DNA of 64,000 nt from Methylobacterium sp. NMS14P (GCF_028583545.1 NZ_CP087106.1:3902501-3966500); one strand, 5' to 3'. Counted from the first letter of the stretch, positions 38,184 through 48,410 are shown. Notes: generated by a model not told the origin, from the letters alone. Made by a program: numbers and translations.

Positions 38184-38972
38184 GTGTTCAGAACCAACCG
38201 GATGATCGCGGCCGTGACGCTCGCCCTCTGGGCGTCGGGGGCCGCGGCGCAGGCCCAGGTGAGCGGCAGCGAGGGTCCTGCCGGTCAGGCCGCGCCGCAG
38301 ACTCCGGCCGCGCCGCAATCCGCACCTCCGGCCCCGGCACCGGCGCAGACACCGGTCCCGACGCCGCCGGCCGCGGCGACGCCGGCCTCCCCGCCGTCCA
38401 GCCCGCCGGCTGCCGCGGGGGCGCCGCCTTCCACGGCCCCGGCTCAGCAGCAGGGAACGCCGGCCACCGTCCTCGACACCCAGGATTACGAGAGCCTGCT
38501 CGGCCGCAGCGTGCGGAGCGCCGGCGGCGACGAGCTGGGACGCGTCATCGACATCATCATCGACAAGGAGGGCCATCCCCGCGCCGCCATCATCGATTTC
38601 GGCGGCTTCCTCGGTGTCGGGACCCGCAAGATCGCCGTGGACTGGCGCGCCCTGCGCTTCGCGCCGGACGGCGCGAAGGAGCGCAAGCTGTCGGTCGCGC
38701 TGACCCGCAACCAGGTCCGCGTCTCCCCGGAATACAAGGCCGGCGAGCCGATCGTGGTCCTGGGCCCGGCCAGCCCGGCCGCGCCCGCGGCCGAGGGCGA
38801 GCAGGCGGCGGCGCCCGCAGCGGGCTCGGCGACGCCACCGCAGCCGGCCCCGGCCGCGCCGGGCAACGCCCCTTCCGGCGCCGCCACGCCGCCGGCCGCC
38901 GCGCCCCCGCCGACCGCAGCCCCGGCCGCAACCGCACCCGCCCTGCCTCCGGAGAAGGCACCGGATAAGTGA
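38184..38972 (+). CDS. Exported PRC-barrel protein with Pro/Ala-rich flanks
   Basis: A 262-residue exported protein: signal peptide (MIAAVTLALWASGAAAQAQ), a long Pro/Ala-rich spacer (about 25-95), one PRC-barrel (about 98-195: YESLLGRSVRSAGGDELGRV, DFGGFLGVGTRKIAVDW), and a second Pro/Ala-rich tail. Start GTG 38184 with AGAGGA upstream; ATG 38202 is an alternative. The stop overlaps the next gene (GTGA), coupling it to an MFS transporter. Confidence 0.85.
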   Translation: MFRTNRMIAAVTLALWASGAAAQAQVSGSEGPAGQAAPQTPAAPQSAPPAPAPAQTPVPTPPAAATPASPPSSPPAAAGAPPSTAPAQQQGTPATVLDTQDYESLLGRSVRSAGGDELGRVIDIIIDKEGHPRAAIIDFGGFLGVGTRKIAVDWRALRFAPDGAKERKLSVALTRNQVRVSPEYKAGEPIVVLGPASPAAPAAEGEQAAAPAAGSATPPQPAPAAPGNAPSGAATPPAAAPPPTAAPAATAPALPPEKAPDK

Positions 38973-40327
38973 CGGTGGCCCGGTTGAAGGTCAGAACCGC
39001 CGCCGCCCCCCGCGAGCGCGACGTGCCCCGGCAGGACATCCGCTCCCGTCCGGCCCGCCTGAAGGATCAGGCGGCCGAGGCCGCGCGTTCGCCGGCCGCT
39101 TCGGCCCACGGCGAACGCGCGATCTCGTCGGCGAGCCGCTACGGCCTCGATGCCTTCGCGTTCTTCGTGGCCAACCTGCAGACGGGGTTCGGCCCATTCC
39201 TGGCGGTCTACTTCTCCCAGGCCAAGTGGACGCAGTCCGACATCGGCTTCGCCCTCACGGTGGGGAGCCTCGTGGCGCTCCTCGGCCAGGTGCCCGGGGG
39301 CGCCTTCGTCGACGTCGTGCGCTCGAAGCGCTTCGCCGCCGCCGTGGCGGTCATCGGAATCGCCGGCAGCGCCTTCGCGCTGGCGGTCTGGCCGAGCTTC
39401 CTCGTCGTGCTCCTGGCGATGGCGCTCCACTCGGCCGCGAGCTGCGTGCTGACGCCGGCCATCGCGGCGATCAGCATCGGCTTGGTCGGGCGCGCCCGGG
39501 CCGGCGAGCGCCTCGGCCGAAACGCGAGCTTCGCCGCCCTCGGCAACGCCCTCGGCGCGGCCGGCATGGGCGCCATCGGCTACTACCTGTCGAACGGCGC
39601 CGTCTTCTACCTCACCGCCGCCCTCGGGGTCCCGACGGTGATCGCGCTGGCGCGCATCCGCGCCCACGACATCGATTCGGGCGTGTTCAAGGAGCCGGCC
39701 GCGGCCCAGGCGGCGCCGACGCGCGGCCAGGACGGCATCCGCGCCCTTCTGACCAATCGCGGCCTCCTGTGCTTCGCGGCCTGCATGGTGCTGTTCTTCC
39801 TCGCCAACGCCGCGATGCTGCCGCTGGTCGGGAGCGTCCTGACCCTGCGGGCGAGCGAGACCGCGACCGCGCTGGTCGCCGCCTGCATCATGGTCCCGCA
39901 GGCCGTCCTGGCGGTCAGCGCCCCGGCGGTCGGCCGGGCCGCCGAGCGCTTCGGCCGCTACCCGGTCCTGCTGTTCGGCTTCGGCGCGCTGCCGGTCCGC
40001 GGGCTGATGCTCGCCTACACGACCAACCCGTACGGCCTCGTCGCCATCCAGGTCCTCGACGGGATCTCGGCCTCGGTGCTGGGCGTGATGGTGCCGCTGA
40101 TCGTGTCGGACCTCACCCGCGGCACCGGCCGCTTCAACCTCGCCCTCGGCGCGGTCGGCACCGCCATGGGCATCGGCGCGGCCCTCTCGACCTCGCTCGC
40201 CGGCATCATGGCCGACCATCTCGGCAGCCACAGCGCCTTCCTGGGGCTCGCGGTCGTCGGCTTCGCGGCCTTCATGCTGGTGGCGCTGATCATGCCGGAG
40301 ACGCGCCAGTCGGAGCGCCCGGCCTGA
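38969..40327 (+). CDS. MFS transporter
   Basis: A 452-residue transporter with about 12 membrane helices after a basic N-terminal tail of about 50 residues. It shows the short loop VDVVRSKRFAAA in motif A position and many small residues in helices (IAAISIGLVGRARAGERLGRNASF). The GTG start overlaps the stop of the PRC gene. The substrate is not deducible; sequence style matches the alphaproteobacterial uncharacterised MFS group rather than sugar porters. Confidence 0.85.
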   Translation: MTVARLKVRTAAAPRERDVPRQDIRSRPARLKDQAAEAARSPAASAHGERAISSASRYGLDAFAFFVANLQTGFGPFLAVYFSQAKWTQSDIGFALTVGSLVALLGQVPGGAFVDVVRSKRFAAAVAVIGIAGSAFALAVWPSFLVVLLAMALHSAASCVLTPAIAAISIGLVGRARAGERLGRNASFAALGNALGAAGMGAIGYYLSNGAVFYLTAALGVPTVIALARIRAHDIDSGVFKEPAAAQAAPTRGQDGIRALLTNRGLLCFAACMVLFFLANAAMLPLVGSVLTLRASETATALVAACIMVPQAVLAVSAPAVGRAAERFGRYPVLLFGFGALPVRGLMLAYTTNPYGLVAIQVLDGISASVLGVMVPLIVSDLTRGTGRFNLALGAVGTAMGIGAALSTSLAGIMADHLGSHSAFLGLAVVGFAAFMLVALIMPETRQSERPA

Positions 40328-40430
40328 CCCGCCGCGGCATCGGATTCGCTTGGGTGTTTCCGCGCCGCTCAAGCGGCGTTCAGGTTCTGCGGATAAAAGC
40401 GCAACGAAGGTGCGAGCCGGTGAAACATAT

Positions 40431-40450
40431 GGCAACGCTCTCGCGTTGCC
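40431..40450. other. Perfect hairpin upstream of ABC transporter
   Basis: GGCAACGC and GCGTTGCC form a perfect 8 bp stem closed by the loop TCTC. It lies 104 bp after the MFS stop and 69 bp before the ABC transporter start. A shorter 7 bp dyad (CGCCGCT/AGCGGCG) sits at about 40364-40379. Neither is followed by a T-run, so a leader structure or weak terminator are equally possible. Confidence 0.4.
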
Positions 40451-40519
40451 GCTGCGGGTCAGACTGCGCCCGCGCTGCACTCCGCCTCAGCCCGTAAGCC
40501 AAAGCCGCGCGAATACGGA

Positions 40520-42301
40520 ATGGTCACCGCGATGGAAGAGCTGCACCGATACGCCGACAGGCCCTTCGCCTTCGTCGGGCGGTATCTCCGGCGCCGCTGG
40601 CTGCCGCACCTGGTCATCCTGATCTCGGTGCTCGGCGCCGTCGGGTTCTCGGTCTCCACCGATTACGCCCTCAAGGGCGTGGTCGACGCGCTGACGAAGG
40701 GTCCCGGCCCGGGCAACACCGTGATCTGGGGCGCGCTGGCGGTCCTGATCGCCTTCATCGCCGCCGACAACATGCTCTGGCGCGTGGCGGCGCTGACCGG
40801 CGCCTTCACCTTCGTGGGGATCACGGGCGACATCCGGCGCGACCTGTTCCGGCACCTGACCGGCCACTCCCCGACCTTCTTCTCCGACCGGCAGCCGGGC
40901 ACCCTGGCGTCGCGGATCACGGCGACCTCGAACGCGATCTTCACGGTCGAGAACATGTTCGTGTTCAACGTGATGCCGCCGACGGTCGCGGCCTTCGGGT
41001 CGATCGCCTACATCGCCACGGTCAACCTCACCATGGCGGGCATCCTGGCGGGCGTGTTCGCCGCCGTCGTCGTGCTGATGTTCAAGATGGCCGCGGCCGG
41101 CAAGCCGCTGCACCACGACTTCGCCGCCAAGGCCGCCTCCGTCGACGGCGAGATGGTCGACCTCGTCGGCAACATGTCGCTCGTGCGCGCCTTCTCGGCG
41201 TTCAAGCGCGAGGGCCAGCGCTTCGAGGGCACCATCGCCACCGAGATGCGGGCCCGTCGCTCGTCCCTGCTCTACCTCGAGAAGCTGCGCATCGTGCACG
41301 CGGTGCTCACCGTGCTCGCGGTGTTCGGCCTGCTCTACTGGGCGATCCAGATGTGGGAGGCCGGCCAGGCGACGAACGGACAGGTGGTCCTGGTCTGCAC
41401 GCTCGGCATCCGCATCCTCGCCGCCACCCGCGACCTCGCGGTGGCGCTGGTCGACGCGACCCAGCACACAGCCCGTCTCTCCGAGGCGCTGCACACCCTG
41501 CTCCAGCCCCACGACCTCGTGGACCATCCGGAGGCGCAGCCGCTGACCGGCCAGGGCGCCAAGATCGAGTTCGAGCACGTCGCGTTCAACTATCCGGACG
41601 GGCGCCCCGTCTTCACGGATTTCGACCTCGTCATCGAGCCCGGCCAGCGCGTCGGCCTCGTGGGCCGGTCCGGCGGCGGCAAGTCGACCCTGTTCTCGCT
41701 GATCCAGCGCTTCTACGACGTGCAGAGCGGCGCGATCCGCATCAACGGCCAGAACATCGAGCGCGTCACCCAGGAATCCCTGCGCGAGGCGATCACGGTC
41801 GTCCCGCAGGACGTCTCGATGTTCCACCGCTCCCTGCGCGAGAACATCCGCTACGGCCGGCCCGACGCCACCGACGAGGAGGTCTGGCAGGCCGCCGAGG
41901 CCGCGCACTGCACCGACTTCATCAAGGCCCTGCCGGAAGGCTTCGACACGATCGTGGGCGACCGGGGCGTGAAGCTCTCGGGCGGCCAGCGTCAGCGCAT
42001 CGCCATCGCCCGGGCTATCCTGAAGAACTCGCCGATCCTGCTGCTCGACGAGGCGACCTCCGCGCTGGACGCGGAATCCGAGCAGGCGATCCGTCACGCC
42101 CTCGCCAACCTGATGAAGGGCCGGACCGTCATCGCCATCGCGCACCGGCTCTCGACGCTGCAGGATTTCGACCGGATCGTCGTGCTCGACGGCGGCCGCA
42201 TCGCGCAGGACGGCTCGCCCGACAAGCTGACGCATCTCGACGGCTTCTTCCGGGAGCTGATGAAGAAGGAATCCATGGCGATGGCGCTCGCCGCCGCCTG
42301 A
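40520..42301 (+). CDS. ABC exporter, fused permease and ATPase
   Basis: A 593-residue half-transporter that must dimerise. Six membrane helices occupy about 20-320; the ATPase (about 345-585) has Walker A GRSGGGKST, signature LSGGQRQRIA, Walker B ILLLDEATSALD and the H-loop AHRLST. It is of the lipid A/multidrug exporter type (MsbA-like), substrate unknown. ATG 40532 is an alternative start; neither has a strong ribosome site. Confidence 0.93.
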   Translation: MVTAMEELHRYADRPFAFVGRYLRRRWLPHLVILISVLGAVGFSVSTDYALKGVVDALTKGPGPGNTVIWGALAVLIAFIAADNMLWRVAALTGAFTFVGITGDIRRDLFRHLTGHSPTFFSDRQPGTLASRITATSNAIFTVENMFVFNVMPPTVAAFGSIAYIATVNLTMAGILAGVFAAVVVLMFKMAAAGKPLHHDFAAKAASVDGEMVDLVGNMSLVRAFSAFKREGQRFEGTIATEMRARRSSLLYLEKLRIVHAVLTVLAVFGLLYWAIQMWEAGQATNGQVVLVCTLGIRILAATRDLAVALVDATQHTARLSEALHTLLQPHDLVDHPEAQPLTGQGAKIEFEHVAFNYPDGRPVFTDFDLVIEPGQRVGLVGRSGGGKSTLFSLIQRFYDVQSGAIRINGQNIERVTQESLREAITVVPQDVSMFHRSLRENIRYGRPDATDEEVWQAAEAAHCTDFIKALPEGFDTIVGDRGVKLSGGQRQRIAIARAILKNSPILLLDEATSALDAESEQAIRHALANLMKGRTVIAIAHRLSTLQDFDRIVVLDGGRIAQDGSPDKLTHLDGFFRELMKKESMAMALAAA

Positions 42302-42323
42302 CGCATCGACCTCAAGCCCCCAT

Positions 42324-42413
42324 GTCATCGCGTGCGAAGCGAAGCGAGCCAGGGCAGCGCGACGCCGCCGAACGCAGCGCCGCTGGATTGCTTCGCTCCG
42401 CTCGCGAGGACGG
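42324..42413. repeat. Dispersed palindromic repeat, copy 3
   Basis: Same ~90 bp element as at 13803-13893, with left arm more diverged (GCGTGCGAAGCGAAGCGAGC) and right arm intact (GATTGCTTCGCTCCGCTCGC). It fills much of the 246 bp gap between the ABC transporter and the glutaminase gene. Confidence 0.8.
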
Positions 42414-42547
42414 CGGGGTATCGGTCGGTCCTGTTTTCACGCCCGTCCGGCGCTGCTAGATCACCGCGCGGCCGGACCGGACCTTGCATCGCCTGAGACG
42501 TCGCGAATCGGCCCGGTTCCGACGCAACGCGACGCCCGAGCCCGACC

Positions 42548-43477
42548 GTGCCCGACCTTGCCCACGTCATCCGGGAGATCTCCGAGGAGATGGCCCAGCG
42601 CCCCGACCGGGGCGCGGTCGCGGACTACATCCCCGAACTCGCCCGGGTCGATCCAGACCAGTTCGGCATGGCGGTGATCGACGCCGATGGGCAGGTCTTC
42701 ACCGGGGGCGACAGCGAGACGCCGTTCTCGATCCAGAGCGTGTCGAAGGTGTTCACGCTCACCCTCGCCCTCGGCATGGTCGGCGACCGGCTCTGGAAGC
42801 GCGTCGGCCGCGAGCCCTCGGGCAACCCGTTCAATTCCATTGTCCAGCTGGAGCGCGAGCGCGGCGTGCCGCGCAACCCGTTCATCAACGCGGGCGCGAT
42901 CGCGGTCACCGACGTGATCCTCTCGGGTCACGAACCCCGCGAGGCGCTGGGCGAGATCCTGCGCTTCCTGCAGTTCCTAGCCCAGGATTCCAGCATCATC
43001 ATCGACGAGACGGTGGCGGCCTCGGAGAAGCGCACGGGCTTCCGCAACACCGCGCTCGCCAACTACATGAAGTCCTTCGGCGTCATCGACAATCCGGTCG
43101 AGTACACGCTCGGCGTCTACTTCCATCACTGCGCCATCGCGATGAACTGCCGCCAGCTCGCGCGGGCCGGCCGGTTCCTGGCGCATAACGGCGTCAACCC
43201 GTCGACCGGCCACTCGGTGGTCTCGGCGGAGCGCGCGCGCCGCATCAACGCGATCATGCTGACCTGCGGCCACTACGACGGGTCGGGCGAGTTCGCGTAC
43301 CGCGTCGGCCTCCCGGGCAAGAGCGGGGTCGGCGGCAGCATCCTGGCGATCGCGCCCGGCAAGGCCTCCATCGCCGTCTGGTCGCCCGGCCTCGACGCGG
43401 CGGGCAATTCGCATCTCGGGCGCATCGCCCTCGAGCGGCTGACGCAGCGCATGGGCTGGTCCGTCTTCGGGGCCTGA
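42548..43477 (+). CDS. glsA: Glutaminase
   Basis: Hydrolyses L-glutamine to glutamate and ammonia. The 309-residue protein has the beta-lactamase-like serine-lysine pair in SIQSVSKVF, then NAGAIAVTD, the tyrosine in [11 protein letters not shown], and the ending [10 protein letters not shown]. Start GTG 42548. It may work with nitrogen control; the sensor GlnD is encoded elsewhere in the window. Confidence 0.95.
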   Translation: MPDLAHVIREISEEMAQRPDRGAVADYIPELARVDPDQFGMAVIDADGQVFTGGDSETPFSIQSVSKVFTLTLALGMVGDRLWKRVGREPSGNPFNSIVQLERERGVPRNPFINAGAIAVTDVILSGHEPREALGEILRFLQFLAQDSSIIIDETVAASEKRTGFRNTALANYMKSFGVIDNPVEYTLGVYFHHCAIAMNCRQLARAGRFLAHNGVNPSTGHSVVSAERARRINAIMLTCGHYDGSGEFAYRVGLPGKSGVGGSILAIAPGKASIAVWSPGLDAAGNSHLGRIALERLTQRMGWSVFGA

Positions 43478-43569
43478 GAGCGCCCCTGCGCCCCGCCCCC
43501 TTGCGCGGCGCCCGCTTCCGCGGCACTGCGCCGGCAGGGCGCCGCGGCGCCGAGACGAGGCTCATCGGC

Positions 43570-44979
43570 ATGGCGACGCGTACGGCGGTCCGGGCTGCCG
43601 ATGAAGATCTCGATCCCGGCGCCATCCTGGCCCGTCTCGACCGGCTTCCGGCGACGCCGGCGGTCTGGCGCCTCGTGATGCTGCTCGGGCTCGGCTTCTT
43701 CTTCGAGCTCTACGACCTGCTGTTCACCGGCTACGTCGCTCCGGGCCTCGTCAAGGCCGGGATCCTGACGCCGACGACTCCGGGCCTGTTCGGTGCCAGT
43801 GGCGTCGCGAGCTTCGTGGCCGCCCTCTTCACCGGCCTGTTCATCGGCACCATCGCCTGCGGCTGGCTCGCCGACCGGTTCGGTCGGCGGGCGATCTTCA
43901 CGTGGTCGCTGCTCTCCTACACCGCCGCCAACGTCGTGATGGCCTGCCAGAGCGACGCCTTCGGCCTCAATCTCTGGCGCCTGATCGCGGGGATCGGCCT
44001 CGGCCTGGAGATGGTGACGATCGGCAGCTACCTCTCCGAGCTGGTGCCGAAGGCGATCCGCGGCCGGGCCTTCGCCCTGTGCCAGGGCATCGGCTTCACC
44101 GCCGTGCCGGTCGTGGCGTTCCTGTCCTACCTGCTGATCCCGACGGCGCCCCTCGGCATCGACGGGTGGCGCTGGGTCGTGCTGATCGGCGCTTCGGCGG
44201 CGATCGTGGTCTGGTGGATGCGGGCGGGCCTGCCGGAGAGCCCGCGCTGGCTCGTCGAGCACGGCCGTCTCGCGGAGGCCGAGGCGGTCCTGCGGCGGCT
44301 GGAGGCGCGGATCGCGGCCGAGCACGGCGGCGCGCTGCCCGCACCGGCCGCGCCGGAGCCGGTGCAGCCGCGCGGCGCGTTCCGCGACCTCTGGGTCCAG
44401 CCCTACCGGCGCCGGGCCCTGATGATGGCGGGGTTCAACGTCTTCCAGACAGTGGGCTTCTACGGCTTCGCCAACTGGGTTCCGACCCTCCTGGTGGCCC
44501 AGGGCATCACGGTGACGTCGAGCCTCGCCTACACGGCGCTGATCGCGCTCGCCGCCCCGGTCGGGCCCCTGATCGGCCTCGCCATAGCCGACCGGTTCGA
44601 GCGCAAGCACGTCATCGTGGCCGCCGCCCTCCTCTACATCGCCTGTGGCCTGGCCTTCGCGCAGACGCGGGACGTCAACGCCATCGTGGCGCTCGGCATC
44701 GGCCTGACGCTGGCCTCGAACGTGATGTCGTACAGCTTCCACGCCTATCAGGCCGAGCTGTTCCCCACGGGCATCCGGGCCCGGGCGGTCGGCTTCGTCT
44801 ATTCCTGGAGCCGCTTCTCGGCGATCTTCACCGGCTTCGTCATCGCGTTCGTGCTGCGGGAGGCCGGGACGCCGGGCGTGTTCCTGTTCATCTCGGCGGC
44901 GATGCTGGCCGCGGGCCTGCTCGTCGGGCTGCTGGGTCCCCGGACGCGGGACGTCGCGCTGGAGAAGATCGCGGGGTGA
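43570..44979 (+). CDS. MFS transporter, sugar porter/metabolite symporter type
   Basis: A 469-residue transporter with 12 predicted helices. Motif A is duplicated as expected (GWLADRFGRRAIFT and IADRFERKHVIV); helix 1 reads GLGFFFELYDLLF, as in the metabolite:H+ symporter and niacin/aromatic-acid groups, and PESPRWLVEHGR follows helix 6, as in sugar porters. ATG 43570 is preferred; 43501 is an upstream in-frame start with no ribosome site. Substrate unknown. Confidence 0.9.
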   Translation: MATRTAVRAADEDLDPGAILARLDRLPATPAVWRLVMLLGLGFFFELYDLLFTGYVAPGLVKAGILTPTTPGLFGASGVASFVAALFTGLFIGTIACGWLADRFGRRAIFTWSLLSYTAANVVMACQSDAFGLNLWRLIAGIGLGLEMVTIGSYLSELVPKAIRGRAFALCQGIGFTAVPVVAFLSYLLIPTAPLGIDGWRWVVLIGASAAIVVWWMRAGLPESPRWLVEHGRLAEAEAVLRRLEARIAAEHGGALPAPAAPEPVQPRGAFRDLWVQPYRRRALMMAGFNVFQTVGFYGFANWVPTLLVAQGITVTSSLAYTALIALAAPVGPLIGLAIADRFERKHVIVAAALLYIACGLAFAQTRDVNAIVALGIGLTLASNVMSYSFHAYQAELFPTGIRARAVGFVYSWSRFSAIFTGFVIAFVLREAGTPGVFLFISAAMLAAGLLVGLLGPRTRDVALEKIAG

Positions 44980-45031
44980 GGCTCGTGAGGAGCACGGCTC
45001 CCGTCACGCCGAATCCGTGCTAGCCTCGGGC

Positions 45032-45607
45032 ATGGTCGCTCAGCCGAGATCCCGGATGACGGTCGACGAGTTTCTCGCCTGGGCCGAAGGGCAGCCGGGA
45101 CGCTTCGAGCTGGTCGACGGCGAGGTGTTCGCGATGTCGCCGGAGCGCGTTCGGCATGCCGAGGTCAAGGCGGCCACCTATCTGGCGCTCCGGTCCGCAC
45201 TGAAGCAAGCGGGGAGCGCCTGCTACGCGCTGCCGGATGGCATCAGCGTTCGCGTCGATCGGGATACGGTCTTCGAGCCCGACGCCCTCGTTTACTGCGG
45301 GATGCGCGCTGACCCCGATGCGACCGAGATCACCGATCCCGTCATCGTCGTCGAGGTTCAGTCGCCGGGCACACGCGCGGTGGACTCGGGCCTGAAGCTG
45401 ACCCGCTACTTCGGTCTGGAGAGTGTCATCCACTATCTGATCGTGGATCCGGTGAAGCGTCTCGTCATCCATCACCGCCGCGCGCAGGGCGGCCTGATCG
45501 AGACCCGCATCGCGACCCAGGAGACGCTGGACCTGACGCCGCCCGGCCTGCGCCTGCCCGTGCCCGAGCTGTTCGCCGACCTCGTGCCCGCCGACGACGG
45601 AGCTTGA
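45032..45607 (+). CDS. Uma2 family (DUF820) PD-(D/E)XK fold protein
   Basis: A 191-residue protein of the restriction-endonuclease-like Uma2 family. Core: FELVDGEVFAMSP, then the catalytic-type residues in FEPDALVYC, VIVVEVQSPG and GLKLTRYFGL, and the closing HYLIVDPVKR. Such proteins are abundant in cyanobacteria and many proteobacteria; no DNA target or role is established. ATG 45032 is preferred to GTG 45017. It lies 52 bp before the adenosine kinase gene. Confidence 0.88.
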   Translation: MVAQPRSRMTVDEFLAWAEGQPGRFELVDGEVFAMSPERVRHAEVKAATYLALRSALKQAGSACYALPDGISVRVDRDTVFEPDALVYCGMRADPDATEITDPVIVVEVQSPGTRAVDSGLKLTRYFGLESVIHYLIVDPVKRLVIHHRRAQGGLIETRIATQETLDLTPPGLRLPVPELFADLVPADDGA

Positions 45608-45659
45608 TCCGATCCGAGACGGATGCCACAGCGGCGCGAACGCGAATCAGGACGCCCGG

Positions 45660-46673
45660 ATGACTGCACCCCTCGATCTCCTCGTGCTCGGCAACGCCAT
45701 CGTCGACGTGATCGCCCGCACGGACGATGCCTTCCTGTCGGCGCAGGGCGTCACCAAGGGGGCGATGCAGCTCATCGACGAGCCGCGGGCCGAGGCGCTG
45801 TTCCAGGCGATGGGACCGGCGACGATCGTGTCGGGCGGCTCGGGTGCCAACACCGCGGTCGGTGCGGCGCTCCTCGGGGCCAAGACCGGCTTCGTCGGCA
45901 AGGTCCGGAACGACGAGCTCGGCGGCCTGTTCAGCCACGACCTCAAGGCGACCGGCGTCGACTTCACCGTCCCGGCCGCCGCCGAGGGTCCGGCCACCGC
46001 CCGGTGCTTCGTGCTCGTGACGCCGGACGGCGAGCGCACGATGAACACGTATCTCGGCGCCTGCCAGGGCCTGTCGCCCGACGATGTCGACAAGACGCTC
46101 GTGAGCTCGGCCCGCGTCGTCTATCTCGAGGGCTATCTCTGGGATCCGCCGGCCGCCAAGGACGCGTTCCGCAAGGCCGCGCAGCTCGCCCATCAGGCGG
46201 GCAACGCCGTCGCGCTGACCCTCTCGGACGCGTTCTGCGTGGGCCGCTACCGCGACGAGTTCCTCGGCCTCGTGCGTGACGGCAGCATCGACATCCTGTT
46301 CGCCAACATGGCCGAGTTGCAGAGCCTCTACGAGACCGACGATCCCGAGGCCGCCGTGGCGGCTCTGCGCGACGAGCGCAACGCCCGCGGCCGGCACCTG
46401 CTCGGCCTCGTCACGCGCTCGGCCGACGGCGCCCTGGTGGTTCAGGGTGGCGAGGTCCGCGCCGTCGAGGCGAGCCCGGTCCAGACGGTGGTCGACACGA
46501 CCGGCGCGGGCGACCTGTTCGCGGCCGGCTTCCTCGCCGGTCACGCCCGCGGGCTCGACAACGTCGCCAGCGCCCGCCTGGGCACGCTCGCGGCCGCCGA
46601 GGTCATCCAGCACATCGGCGCCCGCCCGCAGGCGGATCTCGTCGGCCTGGCCAAGGCGCGCGGGCTCCTCTAG
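45660..46673 (+). CDS. Adenosine kinase (PfkB/ribokinase family)
   Basis: A 337-residue PfkB-type kinase: GNAIVDVIA at the N-terminus, VSGGSGANTAVGAALLGA for substrate binding, and DTTGAGDLFAAGFL with the catalytic aspartate and anion hole near residue 280. Alphaproteobacterial proteins of this subgroup are called adenosine kinase (AMP from adenosine); a related nucleoside or sugar cannot be excluded. Confidence 0.9.
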   Translation: MTAPLDLLVLGNAIVDVIARTDDAFLSAQGVTKGAMQLIDEPRAEALFQAMGPATIVSGGSGANTAVGAALLGAKTGFVGKVRNDELGGLFSHDLKATGVDFTVPAAAEGPATARCFVLVTPDGERTMNTYLGACQGLSPDDVDKTLVSSARVVYLEGYLWDPPAAKDAFRKAAQLAHQAGNAVALTLSDAFCVGRYRDEFLGLVRDGSIDILFANMAELQSLYETDDPEAAVAALRDERNARGRHLLGLVTRSADGALVVQGGEVRAVEASPVQTVVDTTGAGDLFAAGFLAGHARGLDNVASARLGTLAAAEVIQHIGARPQADLVGLAKARGLL

Positions 46674-46727
46674 GCCGGCGCGCCGGGCGCGCGGTCGGAG
46701 GGTTGCGTCCGCTCCGATCCCGCGCGC

Positions 46728-48410
46728 TCAGGCCGCGCGGACGGTCGCGAGGAAGCGCGTCACCTCGTCCCTGAGATGCCCGGACCGGAGCGACAGCTCC
46801 GAGGCGGCCGTGAGAACCTGATCGGCCGCCGCGCCGGTCCCCTTCGCCGCGTCGGCGACGCCCGTGATGGTGGCGGTGACGTCAGCCGCCCCCTGGGCGG
46901 CCTGGGAGACGTTGCGGACGATCTCCTGTGTCGCGGCGCCCTGCTGCTCGACGGCGCCGGCGATCCGCGTCGCGACCGCGCTCAGTTCCTGGACCCGACC
47001 GCCGATGCGCCCGATCGCCGAGACGGCGTCGCCGGTGGAAGACTGGATCCGGGCGACGTGGCCGCCGATCTCGTCGGTTGCCCGCGCGGTCTGACCGGCC
47101 AGCTCCTTCACCTCTGCGGCCACGACCGCGAAGCCGCGGCCCGCCGCGCCGGCCCGCGCCGCCTCGATCGTGGCGTTCAGCGCGAGGAGATTCGTCTGCT
47201 CGGCGATGGTCGAGATCAGGGTCACGACATGACCGATCTGAGTTGCCGCCCCGTTCAGTTCCTGAACCAAGTGAGCGGTCGCCGCGGCGTCCGCGACCGC
47301 CGACTGGGTCAGCGCCGTCGAACCCGCGACCTGGCGGCTGATCTCCTGGACGGAGGCGCCGAGTTCCTCGGCCGCCGCCGCCGCGACGCTGACGTTGCTG
47401 GCCGCGAGTTCGGCCGCGCTCGCCACCCGGCCGGAGCGATCGGCGGTGTCGGCGGCCGCCTCGTTCATGGCCGAGGCCGTGTCCTGCAGCGCGGCGACGG
47501 CGGCCGACACCGTGCCGATGATGCCGCCGACCGTGCCCTCGAAGGCGTCGGCGATCCGGTGCATGCCGCTCCGCCGCCGCGCCTCTGCCGTGGCGCGGGC
47601 CTGCGCGGCTTCGTGCTCGAGCGTGCGCGCCCGGATCAGGCCGTCCTTGAAGACCTGGACGGACGCCGCCATGACGCCGATCTCGTCCGTCCGCTCTGAG
47701 CCGCTGACGGCCACGTCGAGGTTGTCGGCCGCGAGCCGACCCATGATCTCGGCCAGGGACCGGATCGGGCGGGCGACCCGGTGCCAGACCCACCAGACCG
47801 CCGCGCCGGTCATGATCAGTCCGATGATCGAGAGCGCGACGGTGACGGACCACGCCGTCCGGAACGCGTCCTCGGAGCGCTGGACCGAGACGTTCGTGCC
47901 CTCGGCGGTGACCTGGGCGAGATCCGCCAGGGCATCGAAGGCGGCCACCAGCGGCGGGCGGGCCGGCGCGATGGCGTCGCGGGCCGCATCCCGGTCGCCG
48001 CGTCTGAGCGGGGCGAGAATGGCCTCCTGGGCGACGCGATAGACCTTCCACCGGTTCTCGAACGCGTCCCAGAGCGCGCGCTCCCGGGGCGTCGTCGCGC
48101 GCGCGCGGTAGCTCCGGAAGGCCTCGGGGATGGTCTGATCCATCTCGACGAACTCGGCATCGAGGTCCCCATTCTCACCGTCGTCGATGGCGACCACCTT
48201 GCGGATCGTCGTCGTGTGGTACCGCAGCATCAGGAATCGAATCGTGTGGAGATCGTTGTCCTTGCGCACCCAGACGTCGCGAGTCTCCACGGCGGCGCCG
48301 TTGATGGCCTGTATTTGCATCAAGCCGATGCTAGAGCTTGCCAAGAAGAGTAAAAAGCCGATGATCGAGGGCAGTATCAGCTTTGATACGATACTTCTTC
48401 GAAATTTCAT
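46728..48410 (-). CDS. Methyl-accepting chemotaxis protein
   Basis: A chemoreceptor of 560 residues from ATG 48410. Two membrane helices ([20 protein letters not shown] and [20 protein letters not shown], about 190 residues apart) enclose a four-helix-bundle-like periplasmic sensor; then HAMP ([19 protein letters not shown]), and the signalling tip [20 protein letters not shown] with [21 protein letters not shown]. No methylation pentapeptide for CheR is seen. Starts at ATG 48452 and TTG 48479 are possible; the upstream 150 bp is less GC-rich. Confidence 0.93.
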   Translation of the reverse strand: MKFRRSIVSKLILPSIIGFLLFLASSSIGLMQIQAINGAAVETRDVWVRKDNDLHTIRFLMLRYHTTTIRKVVAIDDGENGDLDAEFVEMDQTIPEAFRSYRARATTPRERALWDAFENRWKVYRVAQEAILAPLRRGDRDAARDAIAPARPPLVAAFDALADLAQVTAEGTNVSVQRSEDAFRTAWSVTVALSIIGLIMTGAAVWWVWHRVARPIRSLAEIMGRLAADNLDVAVSGSERTDEIGVMAASVQVFKDGLIRARTLEHEAAQARATAEARRRSGMHRIADAFEGTVGGIIGTVSAAVAALQDTASAMNEAAADTADRSGRVASAAELAASNVSVAAAAAEELGASVQEISRQVAGSTALTQSAVADAAATAHLVQELNGAATQIGHVVTLISTIAEQTNLLALNATIEAARAGAAGRGFAVVAAEVKELAGQTARATDEIGGHVARIQSSTGDAVSAIGRIGGRVQELSAVATRIAGAVEQQGAATQEIVRNVSQAAQGAADVTATITGVADAAKGTGAAADQVLTAASELSLRSGHLRDEVTRFLATVRAA

